A stretch of 27,182 nt of DNA from a virus: positions 1 through 27,182 of the IMG/VR virus record IMGVR_UViG_3300034160_000084; one strand, given 5' to 3'. The notes under the pieces are model-generated. The model was not told the DNA's origin and did not search any database. It saw only the letters and a list, made by a program, of their open reading frames with translations. Both the position numbers and the translations under genes were made by a program. Below, piece by piece: positions 5,947-14,544 of the stretch. Positions within the stretch are counted from its first letter, which is position 1, and each line of letters opens with the position of its first letter.

Positions 5947-7713
5947 TTAGCTGGGGATGAGGCCCTGCGCGATCAGCACGTCGAGCAGGGGCAGCGGGGT
6001 CTCTGGCACGACCGACGCGCGGCCGGTCATGCCGTCGTAGGTCATCTCCGAGACGGTAAACGAGCGGATGCGGTCCACGAACGTCCCGGCGCTCAGAGCT
6101 GGCAGGTTGCGGATGACGATCGTGTCGCCGGGCCGCACCCGGTCGCCGGACACGATCGCCCCGTTGGCGGTTTCGATCTGGCGGATGCCGATGCTGGCCG
6201 CCGGCTGCGGGTCAGCCCGGTCAGACAGCGCCAGGTCGCGGATGCGCGCAGCCAGCGTCGCATTGGAGGTCTTCGCCGCCACCGTGCCAACCCGGATCAG
6301 GCCGTAGTCGGCCTGGCTGAGCGGGTCGTTGGCCACGGCGGTGCGCCGGGCGCGCTCGCTGGCCGGGTCGTCGTAGGTGGCGTACACGCGGTTTTCGACC
6401 GCTGAGATCGGTCGCTCCAGCTCCATATTCTCCAGGCGCACGTACCAGGTGCGGGCCGCGCTGCCCTTCGGCCGGAAAAACAGCCGCCGAAACTCATCCA
6501 CCCCGGTCTCGATCTGCCCGCCCGCCCCGTCGCCGCGCGCGGCCAGGTCGTCGAGCACGTCGGCCGGCAGCGCGTCTTCATAGACGGCGTCGGTGAGATC
6601 CATGGTAGTGGGTGCGATCGGGGTGAGGTCGTCGACGATCGTCCCGCTGTTGAGTGCCACCGCCTCGGCGCGGAGGGCGGTGGCGATGGTCGAGCCAAGC
6701 AGGCGGTGGCCCTGCACGGCCAGGCCGCTGAGCTTGTTCCAGGTGAGGTCGGCGATCACCAGGTGGGTGGCGTCGGTGATGCTGACGACCGTCACCATCT
6801 GGCTGTCGACGTTGCCACTGTCGATGACGAGCTGCTGGCCGACGTACATCCCCGCCGTGCTGCCCACGGTGAGCGTGACGTTGGTTCCACCGACCGCGTT
6901 GGCGGTGAGGGTGGTATTGATCCGGTTGGTCGTGTCGCTGACCACGCGCAGGTCGCTCACGCGGATGTTTCCCACGCCATCCTCTGCGCTGTTGGTGATG
7001 GGGCTTCCGCTGCTGTTATAGAGATAGAACTCCAGCTTCTGCGCGCTGGCAAACGTGAGGTGGTAGGCGCGCGTCCCGCCGGTCGCCCCGGGGACGTACG
7101 AAACAATGGCGGTTGCGCTGCCCCACGCGGCATCGAGCGTGATGAAGCCGAGCTCGAACCCCGCCGGCAGGGCGTAGGTCAGGGTGAACTGGGCCCCCGT
7201 GGCGCCCCGGCTGCCCTGATCGGGCAACTCCAGCACGAGCGAGCCGATGCGCGCCGACGTGGGGTAGGTGATGCCCTTCTTCAGGCCGATGAACAGCCGA
7301 TTGTTCGTATCGGTGATCCAGGCCGTGCTATCCCGGATGGCGATGTCCTGCGGCGTGGTCGGTCGCCAGGTGTCATAGCGCGTTGAGCTCCACAGGGCCG
7401 TGTGTCGCCCGTCGCGCAGCGCCTGCCAGTTGCCGAGTGCCCGCACGGTGAGCTGCGTGCCGCTGCCGTCCATGCGGATGCTTGCCGTATCCAGGCGGCC
7501 AGACCAGAGGACCTGGCCGCCGCGCAGGGCGACGACGAAGGGCGCGCGGCGGGCGCGGTAGAGCGCGAAGATCGCGGCGGCCCGGCGCGGCGCGCTGATG
7601 GTGAGCGCGCGCGCGCCGTGGGGGCCATAGTCCCAGCTCGCCTCCGTGGCGATGTCGCCGAGCATGGCGGCGATCGACCCGCCGTCCACAATGGCCAGGG
7701 TGATCGGCTGCAT
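5947..7713 (-). CDS. Tail hub / baseplate-type minor tail protein
   Basis: I place the start at the ATG at 7713 (MQPITLAIVDGG), 2 nt after the upstream stop with a CTGGAG site in front. An upstream in-frame extension would run back through the preceding gene. The product is 588 aa. Residues 1-100 (ISAPRRAAAIFALYRARRAPFVVALRGGQVLWSGRLDTA) match the hub pattern of siphovirus tail proteins that form the ring under the distal tail protein. The central part contains beta modules (TVGSTAGMYVGQQLVIDSG). The C-terminus (RIRSFTVSEMTYDGMTGRASV) is typical of hub/tail-endopeptidase-like proteins. The order, directly after the distal tail protein, supports this. No peptidase or lysozyme motif was seen. 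Confidence 0.75.
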   Translation of the reverse strand: MQPITLAIVDGGSIAAMLGDIATEASWDYGPHGARALTISAPRRAAAIFALYRARRAPFVVALRGGQVLWSGRLDTASIRMDGSGTQLTVRALGNWQALRDGRHTALWSSTRYDTWRPTTPQDIAIRDSTAWITDTNNRLFIGLKKGITYPTSARIGSLVLELPDQGSRGATGAQFTLTYALPAGFELGFITLDAAWGSATAIVSYVPGATGGTRAYHLTFASAQKLEFYLYNSSGSPITNSAEDGVGNIRVSDLRVVSDTTNRINTTLTANAVGGTNVTLTVGSTAGMYVGQQLVIDSGNVDSQMVTVVSITDATHLVIADLTWNKLSGLAVQGHRLLGSTIATALRAEAVALNSGTIVDDLTPIAPTTMDLTDAVYEDALPADVLDDLAARGDGAGGQIETGVDEFRRLFFRPKGSAARTWYVRLENMELERPISAVENRVYATYDDPASERARRTAVANDPLSQADYGLIRVGTVAAKTSNATLAARIRDLALSDRADPQPAASIGIRQIETANGAIVSGDRVRPGDTIVIRNLPALSAGTFVDRIRSFTVSEMTYDGMTGRASVVPETPLPLLDVLIAQGLIPS

Positions 7714-7715
7714 GG

Positions 7716-9143
7716 TTACTCCAGGGAGAGGTAGGCTTTGTAGCGCCGGGCCGTGGCGGTGATGTTCACGGCGCTCCCGCCCGACTGCGGGCGCCAGCTG
7801 GGCGGGCTGCCCGTCGGGCCGCCGAGGAAGAAAGGCAGCACCGCGATCGTGGCCCCCTTCATCTGGAGATAGCCGTCGGCGGGCAGGATCGGGTCGTCGC
7901 CCAGCGTGCCGTTGCTGCGGTAGAGGAAGGGCGCCAGGTCGCCCCATGGCGCGCTGTAGTCGGGCCGCCCCACGATCGGCGACGGGTAGGCGAGCGGCTC
8001 GTTGCGCACAGTGAGCGGGCCGGCGATCCCCGCGCTGCCGCCGGCGCCCTGGCCCGCCCCGTAGGGCAGGTAGATCGCCGCGCTGGCCGGCCCCTCGTCG
8101 GCGTGCACGACCACCGTGTCGATGCGCAGCTGGTTTGAGGCGTGGGTCGCCCCGGTCGTCAGGCGAAGGAAGAGCTTATCCATCGCCGTAATCCCGCCGT
8201 CGAAGCGACCCAGGTAGACCACGTCGCGCCGCCCGGCCTTGATCGTCACCGTCTCGCCATTCACGAACACGCTGGTGGTGCTGCTCGTGCTGATATCCTT
8301 GCGCAGCCGGGCCTGGATAAAGAAGTCCTGGCCCTTCGCCTCCACCATCGCGTACACGTCGACGGCGCGAGCCGGGTTGGTGATCGTCAGGTCCGAGGTG
8401 TCGGTAAGCTGGGTCGTCGCCGGCAAGTAGCGCAGGTAGGCGCCGTTCAGCGCTGGCGTATCGGCCACGCTGGACAGGTCGAATCCGGTGCAGGTATCCA
8501 CGTTGAGGATGCTGAACGCCGTAGCCGCCGCGCCGACGAGCACGAACCCGCGCGGCACACCCGCGCTGGAGCCGGCCGCGAAGGACAGCGTCAGCCCGTA
8601 GGGGCTCCACGTCGGGTGCGCAGTGGCGAACGTAACGGTCAGCACCGACGACCCCGTGCCCGCGCTGCTGGCCGCCTGCTCATACGTCGGGTTGAGCCAG
8701 GCCCCGCGGCGCGCGATGGTGAGGTCGAAGGGCGGGACGCCGCCGGCCCCCAGGAGGCGCGTGAACTGCGCGCCAACCTTGGGCAGCGCCCCGCCGAGCA
8801 CGGCCGCCTCCAGGATCACGCCCTCGGCCAGCCGCGAGTCGGCGATGCGCGCGCGCAGGCGCACGGCCGTCGCCGAGGGGTCGCCGAGCGCCCAGCGGCG
8901 GGCCTGCTCCAGCAGGCCGCGGATCGCGTTGAGCGCCGCGCCCGGGTTATCCGACGGGCCGCAGATCACCGCGATGCTCAGCTCCTCCTCGGTATCCTCC
9001 CATGCGCCGCGTCCGGTCAGTTCGCTGGCCGTCGGGGCGGCCACGGCCGGCGCCCAGCCGTCCTGCTCGATGCGCACCATGCCGGTGAGTAAATCGATCG
9101 TCGTCGTGCCGTCGGTGAGTTGGAGGGTCTGCGGGGTCGCCAT
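7716..9143 (-). CDS. Distal tail (Dit-like) minor tail protein
   Basis: Two ATGs lie in tandem. The second (9143) is 5 nt from AGGAG and is preferred over the first (9146), which is only 2 nt away. The 475-aa product begins with an LQLTDGTTTIDLLTG strand pair and a coiled helical section (DNPGAALNAIRGLLEQARRWALGD), common in distal tail proteins that follow the tape measure. A large beta-rich C-terminal part may carry a carbohydrate-binding-like insertion (residues about 170-400). It lies between the tape measure and the hub, the standard Dit position. The family assignment rests on position and general pattern rather than on a catalytic motif. Confidence 0.75.
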   Translation of the reverse strand: MATPQTLQLTDGTTTIDLLTGMVRIEQDGWAPAVAAPTASELTGRGAWEDTEEELSIAVICGPSDNPGAALNAIRGLLEQARRWALGDPSATAVRLRARIADSRLAEGVILEAAVLGGALPKVGAQFTRLLGAGGVPPFDLTIARRGAWLNPTYEQAASSAGTGSSVLTVTFATAHPTWSPYGLTLSFAAGSSAGVPRGFVLVGAAATAFSILNVDTCTGFDLSSVADTPALNGAYLRYLPATTQLTDTSDLTITNPARAVDVYAMVEAKGQDFFIQARLRKDISTSSTTSVFVNGETVTIKAGRRDVVYLGRFDGGITAMDKLFLRLTTGATHASNQLRIDTVVVHADEGPASAAIYLPYGAGQGAGGSAGIAGPLTVRNEPLAYPSPIVGRPDYSAPWGDLAPFLYRSNGTLGDDPILPADGYLQMKGATIAVLPFFLGGPTGSPPSWRPQSGGSAVNITATARRYKAYLSLE

Positions 9144-9151
9144 CATGTCTC

Positions 9152-11560
9152 CTAGCCCTGGGATCGGGCCTTGGCCATGCGGCCGGTCGTCTGCTGTACG
9201 TCCTGGACCTCGACACGCACCAGGTTGCGCAGCCAGGACTCGGCGCCGGGGGCGTAGCGCACCGTCACATCGGCCGAGGCCTGCGCCGCCGCGCCGCCGC
9301 TGGCCAGGACCGCTCCGCCCGCGTCGAGGCCGCCCAGCGCACCATCGAGCGTTGGGCGGAGCGAGAGGCTCGCGCCATCGATGCCGGCCTGGAAGTTCGC
9401 CACCAGCGCCGCGCCGCGCTTGCCCAGCCCGCGCAGGGGGCTGCTGGGGTCCTTGGGCTCGGAGCCGGGCAGCATATCGGCCAGCTCCTGAAGCTTGTCA
9501 CGGGCCTCATCGATCAGGCCGCCGATCGTGTTCATGATCCCGTCTTTGAGGTTGTTGATCAGGGCCGCGCCGGCGTCGAGGAAGCGCTGCCCCATCCCGG
9601 TGAGCGTGCTGATGATGCCGTCGAGGGCGCCCTGCACCGCGCCGGTGATCCCGTCCCAGGTGTTCTGGGCCGCCGTCCGGAGCCCGGCCAGGTTGTTTGA
9701 CCAGATGGTCATGATTGCGCCGGTGGTGTTGGAGACGATGCCCTGCACCGTGCTGAGCACCGTGGCGACGACGCCCTGGATCGCCGTCCACGCGCCGCTC
9801 CAGTCGCCGCGCAGCACGGCCAGCACCGTGGTGATGATGCCCTGGATGATGGCCAGGGCCCCGCTGATCAGGGTGCGGATGTTGGCCCAGGCTGCGCCGA
9901 GCACGGCCTGGATGTCGGCGCCGTGGGCGGCGATGAAGCCGCCGATCGTGGTCAGGATGGGGATGATCGTCGCCTGAAGGATGGCCAACACCCCGCTCAC
10001 GATCGCGCTGATCTGGTTCCAGGCCTCGGTTGCGGCGGCCTGGATCTCGGCGCCGTGGGCCGCCCAGAAGGCCGAGAGCTGGGCCAGGATCGGCCCGACG
10101 ATGCCCATGATGCCGGCCATCACGCCCTCAACCATGGCGCGCGTCTGCTCGAAGACGGCGCCCCACTGGCCCAGGCTGGCCGTGCCCTCGCCGGCCAGCA
10201 GCCCCGAGATGAAGCTCACCACGCCCTGGATGGCCGGGCCGATGAAGGCCACCACGGCGGCGATCCCGGCCTGGAGCTGCGCGAAGCCGTCGAGCACCAC
10301 GGGCATGGCCACGTTGGCCAGGTCGAGCATTGCCGTGCCGATCGGCATGATGGTCAGCAGCAGCTGGCGCCAGATCGTATCCCAGACGCTCTGGAGGTTG
10401 CCGTACTTGGCGTTGAGGCTGTCGGTGCTGCCCGCCATGTCAGCGAGCGAGGCGGCCGACATATCGATGCCAAGGATCGCCGAGGCGCCCGCGTCCTCCC
10501 ACTGCGTGCCGAAGATGGCCGCGCCGGCCGTGTTCTGGTAGACCGCGTCGTCCATCTGCCCGAGCCCAGCGATGGCGATCTGCTGGGCGTCGGCCACCGA
10601 GAGCGTGCCCGCCTCGATGCCGCCCAGGATGAGCGAGCTGTAGGCGGTCGAGAAGTCGGTCGCGCCCTGCTCAACCCCCAGCGCGAGATCGGCGGGCACC
10701 TGCACCCCGATCTCGGCGGCCTTCTGGCGCAGCAGGTCGAGCGCCTCCACGCCGCGCGTGGCCCCGCCGAACTCCAGCGCCTTCGCTTGGCTGTCCCCGA
10801 TCGCGGCGAAGGCATTCACGACATCGTCGCTCATGCCCATGATGCGCAGGCGGCTTTCCTTAAAGGCGTCCGATATCTTATCGGTGCCCAGCACGCCGCC
10901 CTGAAGCCCCGACTGGAGCACGCTGAAGAACTGCTCGGCATCCGCGCCGCCCTCGCCGAACTGCACACTGTACTCGCCGACGGTGTCGAGGAAGTCGCCC
11001 GAGCTGTCCAACCCGCTCTGGAAGCCCTTGGTGACGAAGTCGAGGGCCTCCTGGCTGGAGAGGCCGAAGGTCTTCATCAGGGTGTTGACCGCGTTGGTGC
11101 TCTCGGCCACGTCCACCCCGAAGGTGTCACGCAGGGCCAGGGCGCCCTCGGTCACGTGGGCCAGGTCCTCGTCGGCCAGGCCCTTCACCTGCTGACGCAC
11201 GGCCACCAGCGAGGCCGTGGCGTCCTCCACGCTGCTGCCCCAGTTGTTGCCAAAGACATCCAGCGCCACGTCGGTGAGCGCCTCGGCCTCCTCGCGGGTC
11301 GTGCCGAGCTGGGCCTGGATGTCGTTGGTCGCCTGGTTGGCCTGCGAGGCCATATCCACGGCCGCCGCGCCGATGCCGACGATCGCGCCGGCGGCCAGCA
11401 CGCCGGCGCCGGCCAGCGCCCCCGAGAGCACGTTGGAGAGGCCGCCGGCAATGTCGGCGGCCTGGCCCTCGGTCTCGCCCTTGGCCGCGTCGAGGCCCTC
11501 GCGCAGCCCGGCGAGATCGACCTCAGTCCCAAGCGAGAGGCTACCCAGCTCGTCGGCCAT
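9152..11560 (-). CDS. Tape measure protein
   Basis: The 802-aa product is the longest in the window. The start has GGAGG 8 nt upstream and directly abuts the T-frame stop. Residues about 30-110 form an alanine/glycine-rich hydrophobic segment (AGAGVLAAGAIVGIGAAAV) followed by a long helical TP901-type core (QLGTTREEAEALTDVALDVFGNNWG). Residues about 400-640 are amphipathic and membrane-like, with two imperfect repeats beginning FWAAHGAEIQ and FIAAHGADIQ and a GDWSGAW signature. The C-terminus (PGSEPKDPSSPLRGLGKRG) is typical of tape measures. At roughly 0.15 nm per residue, the family rule gives a tail of about 120 nm (inference). Confidence 0.95.
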   Translation of the reverse strand: MADELGSLSLGTEVDLAGLREGLDAAKGETEGQAADIAGGLSNVLSGALAGAGVLAAGAIVGIGAAAVDMASQANQATNDIQAQLGTTREEAEALTDVALDVFGNNWGSSVEDATASLVAVRQQVKGLADEDLAHVTEGALALRDTFGVDVAESTNAVNTLMKTFGLSSQEALDFVTKGFQSGLDSSGDFLDTVGEYSVQFGEGGADAEQFFSVLQSGLQGGVLGTDKISDAFKESRLRIMGMSDDVVNAFAAIGDSQAKALEFGGATRGVEALDLLRQKAAEIGVQVPADLALGVEQGATDFSTAYSSLILGGIEAGTLSVADAQQIAIAGLGQMDDAVYQNTAGAAIFGTQWEDAGASAILGIDMSAASLADMAGSTDSLNAKYGNLQSVWDTIWRQLLLTIMPIGTAMLDLANVAMPVVLDGFAQLQAGIAAVVAFIGPAIQGVVSFISGLLAGEGTASLGQWGAVFEQTRAMVEGVMAGIMGIVGPILAQLSAFWAAHGAEIQAAATEAWNQISAIVSGVLAILQATIIPILTTIGGFIAAHGADIQAVLGAAWANIRTLISGALAIIQGIITTVLAVLRGDWSGAWTAIQGVVATVLSTVQGIVSNTTGAIMTIWSNNLAGLRTAAQNTWDGITGAVQGALDGIISTLTGMGQRFLDAGAALINNLKDGIMNTIGGLIDEARDKLQELADMLPGSEPKDPSSPLRGLGKRGAALVANFQAGIDGASLSLRPTLDGALGGLDAGGAVLASGGAAAQASADVTVRYAPGAESWLRNLVRVEVQDVQQTTGRMAKARSQG

Positions 11561-11968
11561 CTAGGGGGCCTCCATTCGCACGACGTGCACGCCCTGGGAC
11601 GCGAACCAGGCGGCCGCGGCCGCGGGGTCGCGGGCGACAAGCGGCGTGGGGACGCGCGGGATGATGCCCTGCGGCTCGGTGGCGGCGCGCAGCTGCTGAA
11701 AGAAGGCGCGGCGGTCACCGTCCTTCAGGTGCGGGGCGACGGCGGCCGTAGCGGTGCGCCGCAGGTCCTCAGCCTCGACGGCCGCGAGCTCGCTCGTGAG
11801 CGCCTCGATCGCCCAGAGCGGGGCCGTGATCACGCCGACCCCGTAGGCGCGGACGAGTCGGGCGAGGGTCTGCTCGGCGGTGTAGGCGCGCCCGCCCCCT
11901 GCACCGCCGCCGTTTCCCCCGGCGGTGGCGCGGGCTGCTGGGCGTTCCACCACTCGATCAGCTTCCAC
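11561..11968 (-). CDS. Tail assembly chaperone T-like reading frame (made as GT by -1 frameshift)
   Basis: This frame is in -1 register relative to the upstream chaperone gene and overlaps its 3' part (11830-11968). It has no good start of its own: the in-frame GTG at 11968 lies inside the upstream ORF without a ribosome binding site. It is therefore probably expressed as the C-terminal half of a fusion. The slip would occur at the GGGGGAA run (11920-11914), where Gly GGG can re-pair one base back and the next codons become GGA AAC. The fusion would have about 241 residues, of which the last 118 come from this frame (GNGGGAGGGRAYTAEQ to VRMEAP). It ends directly at the tape measure start, as in lambda-type G/GT pairs. 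Confidence 0.75.
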   Translation of the reverse strand: MEADRVVERPAARATAGGNGGGAGGGRAYTAEQTLARLVRAYGVGVITAPLWAIEALTSELAAVEAEDLRRTATAAVAPHLKDGDRRAFFQQLRAATEPQGIIPRVPTPLVARDPAAAAAWFASQGVHVVRMEAP

Positions 11969-12285
11969 TTCAGCGTGAAGCCCACGCCCGCCCAGGTGGC
12001 CAGCGGGACGGTGGGGATGAGCAAGAAAAGCAGGGCTTCGAGGGTGCGCTCGGCGTCGGAGGCGCCCTGGGCCAGGGCGGCCAGGCTCTGCTCGCTCTGC
12101 GGGTCGACTCGCTCCATGCCGAGCCGGGCCTGGGCGACCTGGGCGGTGCGCAGCAGATCGGCGGCCCGGACCAGGTCGGGCAGGTCGAGCATGGCCCGTG
12201 TCTTCATGGCGTGGGGGCGTCCCGCATCATCGCGGAAGGTGAGCGGGACAGGGACCAGGCCGACGATGGAGAACTCTGCGCTCAT
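11830..12285 (-). CDS. Tail assembly chaperone G-like protein
   Basis: The start is the ATG at 12285 (MSAEFSIVG), with AGGAG just upstream. The frame upstream of it is only the shadow of the tail tube gene. The 151-aa product is a mixed helical protein with a hydrophobic segment near residues 82-100 (LEALLFLLIPTVPLATWAG) and a proline-rich tail. It lies between the tail tube and tape measure genes, the conserved place of the lambda gpG-type chaperone. The family coats the tape measure during tail assembly. The 3' part carries the probable -1 slip site that links it to the T frame. Confidence 0.8.
   Translation of the reverse strand: MSAEFSIVGLVPVPLTFRDDAGRPHAMKTRAMLDLPDLVRAADLLRTAQVAQARLGMERVDPQSEQSLAALAQGASDAERTLEALLFLLIPTVPLATWAGVGFTLKWKLIEWWNAQQPAPPPGETAAVQGAGAPTPPSRPSPDSSAPTGSA
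11912..11920 (-). promoter_or_regulatory. Probable -1 programmed ribosomal frameshift site
   Basis: On the minus strand the run is GGGGGAAAC, read CCG GGG GAA ACG in the G frame. Slippage of the Gly codon by one base is sequence-neutral. The Glu codon re-pairs poorly, so the site is not a textbook X-XXY-YYZ heptamer in this register, although GGGAAAC is contained in it. The G-rich sequence downstream (CAGGGGGCGGG) could provide a stimulatory structure. Confidence 0.55.
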
Positions 12286-12322
12286 AGGACTCCTGGGGAT
12301 GGACGGATGGGGATGGGGCGGC

Positions 12323-12886
12323 CTAGCTGGTGGCAACGCTCGACCAGCCCAGCTCTTTTCCGCTGGTCTGGGTGTCGTCCTCAAGGGCGACATAGACCAC
12401 ATCGACGGCGTCGCGGGCAGTCTTCGAACGCACGCGGGAGCCCTCACCCTCGAAGACGCCGCGCGGGATGTAGGTCTGGCCCGGGTAGGCGCCGTAGGGG
12501 CTGTCGGCCGCGCCTTTGAAGAGCAGCGCATACTCGTTGAGCGCAAATCCCTTCTTCACGTTAAGTTGCTTGATGCCCGCGCCCGTGGTGACCGCCGAGA
12601 CGGTGGCCTTGATGCGCGCCAGGTTCTCTAAAGTCATATCGACCACACGAAACATGACCTTGACATCCTCCTGCGGGCGCACGCCCTTGACCGGGCCCTG
12701 GTGGCAGTTATCGTAGAAGTAGGTGATCGGCCCGGTCTCCTCGACCGTCTGGTCCTCCTCGGTGCAGCCGAGCTCGACCCAGCTGGCGCCGGGGGTGGTG
12801 CCCACCGCCGGCTCGGCCGTCGAGGCCGCGGCGATGTAGATCGTAACGGTGCCCACGAGCTGGGCGTAGGGCGTATTCGCGGCCAT
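12323..12886 (-). CDS. Major tail tube protein
   Basis: The 187-aa product has AAGGAG 6 nt before its ATG. Its sequence (GTVTIYIAAAS, GASWVELGCTEEDQTVEETG, then DVKVMFRVVDMTLENLARI) fits the tail tube fold, a beta sandwich whose monomers stack as hexameric rings around the tape measure. The position, just upstream of the G/GT chaperones and after the tail terminator, is canonical. There is no C-terminal Ig-like extension, so it is a minimal tube protein. The pair of cysteines (GCTEED and DNCHQ) is unusual but has no assigned role. Confidence 0.85.
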   Translation of the reverse strand: MAANTPYAQLVGTVTIYIAAASTAEPAVGTTPGASWVELGCTEEDQTVEETGPITYFYDNCHQGPVKGVRPQEDVKVMFRVVDMTLENLARIKATVSAVTTGAGIKQLNVKKGFALNEYALLFKGAADSPYGAYPGQTYIPRGVFEGEGSRVRSKTARDAVDVVYVALEDDTQTSGKELGWSSVATS

Positions 12887-12895
12887 AGCGGCTCC

Positions 12896-13378
12896 TTACG
12901 GGGTGAGCGCCGTCCGGGCGACGGCGACGCGGAGAGTCAGGCGCAGGGTGTCGACGCGGGTGTCGGGGTCCTGCTCAGCAAACGGTCCCTCGGCTGGCCA
13001 GAGCCAGAAGACCAGCGCCGTCCGGCCGTCGTCCAGGACGACCGTGGCGCGCGTAAACGAGCGGGCGATGGTGGTGAGCCGGCGCCACACCCGCGAGGCC
13101 TCCAGGGGCGTCTCGCCGTAGCAGCGGGCCGCCAGGCGTACCCGCTCCTGGGCGGCGTCGACGCAGTTGATCGGGTCCGGGTCCCCGTCGGCTCCCTCGT
13201 AGCTCAGGGCCAGGGCCTTGGCCGGCGTCGGCCAGCCGGGCGTGGTGCCGTCGCGGTCGTCGCCCAGGGCGAAGCGGTGCTTGCTGGCGATGCGGTCGCT
13301 CACCAGGTCGGAAAGCGGCACATCGGTGCGCAGATAGGCGATGATCGCCTCAAGCGCGTCTACCGGCTCCTCAACCAT
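12896..13378 (-). CDS. Tail terminator / tail completion protein
   Basis: The 160-aa product starts with ALEAIIAYLRTDVPLSDLVSDRIASKHRFA, the usual opening of phage tail terminators, in which a helix is followed by a region naming the ring interface. The remainder is beta-rich, ending with RVDTLRLTLRVAVART. Its ATG lies 8 nt inside the 3' end of the gp10-like gene and it precedes the tail tube gene, the standard order. Family members cap the tail tube and join it to the connector. Confidence 0.8.
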   Translation of the reverse strand: MVEEPVDALEAIIAYLRTDVPLSDLVSDRIASKHRFALGDDRDGTTPGWPTPAKALALSYEGADGDPDPINCVDAAQERVRLAARCYGETPLEASRVWRRLTTIARSFTRATVVLDDGRTALVFWLWPAEGPFAEQDPDTRVDTLRLTLRVAVARTALTP

Positions 13379-13721
13379 CGCTCAGTGCCTCCCGGATCGC
13401 CCGCCCGATAATATCCAGTCCGCGCGGCTTCACCCGCTCCAGGCCCTTCCGCATATAGCCGTAGCGCCGCTCGATCGGCCGGGCGTAGGGGACGCCCTTC
13501 ACCGCCACCCGCCCGCGCGCCCGCGTGTCGCTGATGGACTGGCCCGGCTCGCCGACGATCGCCCGCTGCAGCGTGCCGGTGAGCTTGCCGTGGCCCGGGT
13601 AGAGCTGCTGCTTGGCCTCGCCCTCGACGCGCAGGTCGAACTCACTCAGCCCCTTGACGGCCCCGCGCATGGCCTTTGCCAGCAGCGCCGGCCCCTGCCA
13701 GGTCAGCTGGTACGTCGGCAT
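13371..13721 (-). CDS. HK97 gp10-like neck/tail-completion protein
   Basis: The 116-aa product has the layout of HK97 gp10: an N-terminal helical region with MRGAVKGLSEFDLRVEGEAKQQLYPGHGKLTGTLQRAI, then GVPYARPIERRYGYMRKGL and a C-terminal helix. Family members sit at the head-tail junction in siphoviruses. The start overlaps the small upstream ORF, and the stop overlaps the tail terminator by 8 nt, so translation is tightly coupled. Confidence 0.8.
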   Translation of the reverse strand: MPTYQLTWQGPALLAKAMRGAVKGLSEFDLRVEGEAKQQLYPGHGKLTGTLQRAIVGEPGQSISDTRARGRVAVKGVPYARPIERRYGYMRKGLERVKPRGLDIIGRAIREALSDG

Positions 13722-13833
13722 CGGCGGCCTCCCGCTCCTTCAGATACTCCAGCAGCGCCTCCAGGTCGACGTACACGCGCCCGCCCACGCTGACGCGCGG
13801 GAGGCTATCCAGATCCTTACGACGCACGGGCAT
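13642..13833 (-). CDS. Small hypothetical protein with strong ribosome binding site, overlapping the gp10-like gene
   Basis: The 63-aa ORF has AAGGAGG 6-7 nt before its ATG, stronger than most in the window. Residues 1-35 (RRKDLDSLPRVSVGGRVYVDLEALLEYLKERE) look like a folded small domain, while the last 28 residues, which overlap the gp10-like gene by 80 nt, are alanine/glycine-rich and less convincing. It fills what would otherwise be a 95-nt gap between two coupled genes. Its role is unknown. Confidence 0.55.
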   Translation of the reverse strand: MPVRRKDLDSLPRVSVGGRVYVDLEALLEYLKEREAADADVPADLAGAGAAGKGHARGRQGAE

Positions 13834-14194
13834 AGGGGCCTCCTTGGCGCTCCAGCTGGTAGCTGCGGTGGCGCACGCTGGCCGCCCGGCGCGGCAGCGC
13901 GCTCTCGATGCGGAACGGGCCGGCGTCGATGATCGCGCCGCCCTGCTCCATCACCGTGTGGATGCGGTCGTCCTGGCGCACGTCGACATCGCCGGGGATG
14001 ATCAGCAGGTAGCTGGTGACGACGGGCCGCTCGGCCAGCGCGCCGTCAGGCACGCGCTGGGTTTTGATCACGAGGCGACAGGGCACGTCGGCCAGGTGTG
14101 GGGCGTAGCACGTCGTGGCGTTCTGGTAGCCGTCGAGGGTGCGCACGGGGCGCTCGACAGTACAGTGGTGGTGGCAGTGCGCCTCGACGCCCAC
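13817..14194 (-). CDS. Head-tail joining / head closure protein
   Basis: I choose the GTG at 14194, which overlaps the stop of the preceding gene by a few bases. The in-frame sequence further upstream is only the shadow of that gene. The 125-aa product contains RLVIKTQRVPDGALAERPVVTSYLLIIPGDVDVRQDDRIH, the stopper-fold pattern of the head-tail joining family, which completes the portal-connector stack. The N-terminus carries HCHHHC, an unusual cysteine/histidine cluster that could bind metal. The ribosome binding site is weak, so translation probably depends on coupling. Confidence 0.7.
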   Translation of the reverse strand: MGVEAHCHHHCTVERPVRTLDGYQNATTCYAPHLADVPCRLVIKTQRVPDGALAERPVVTSYLLIIPGDVDVRQDDRIHTVMEQGGAIIDAGPFRIESALPRRAASVRHRSYQLERQGGPYARAS

Positions 14195-14195
14195 G

Positions 14196-14534
14196 CTAGA
14201 CCCGCACCGCGAACAGGTTGGTGTTGGCCGAGACGGTGACGAGCAACCTCCCCAGCGCATCGTTGTAGATCGCTGGCGGGAAGGGGCCGAACACATACTG
14301 CTTGGCGGCCACCAGGGCGTTCACCAGGTCGGTGATCGACAGGGTGTCGACGGTGCCCGGCGTCTGCACCGTGAGGTTGCCGCCCGCGCCGCAGAGGGCG
14401 ACGAGCACCACCCGCCCGTTGTTGGGGATGTAGTAGTTGTTGCCGCTGACAGCGGCGATCAGATTGTCGGTGTAGTTCGGCGCCGAGGCCACCAGGCGCG
14501 CGGCATCGTATACGGTCATGGTGATGTCGGCCAT
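14196..14534 (-). CDS. Small phage head-region structural protein
   Basis: The 112-aa product has AAGGAG before its ATG. It is beta-rich: RVVLVALCGAGGNLTVQTPG, then ITDLVNALVAAKQYVFGPFPPAIYND and RLLVTVSANTNLFAVRV. This pattern is recurrent among small proteins between the phage adaptor and head-closure genes, where it may form a decoration or neck-fibre subunit. No enzymatic motif was seen. Confidence 0.7.
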   Translation of the reverse strand: MADITMTVYDAARLVASAPNYTDNLIAAVSGNNYYIPNNGRVVLVALCGAGGNLTVQTPGTVDTLSITDLVNALVAAKQYVFGPFPPAIYNDALGRLLVTVSANTNLFAVRV

Positions 14535-14544
14535 ACAGGGCTCC

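Noticed and set aside
9923-12631. 902-codon plus-strand open frame opposite the tape measure
   Set aside because: It runs antisense through four well-supported tail genes with a composition rich in Gly, His, Arg and Asp, typical of a shadow frame at high G+C.
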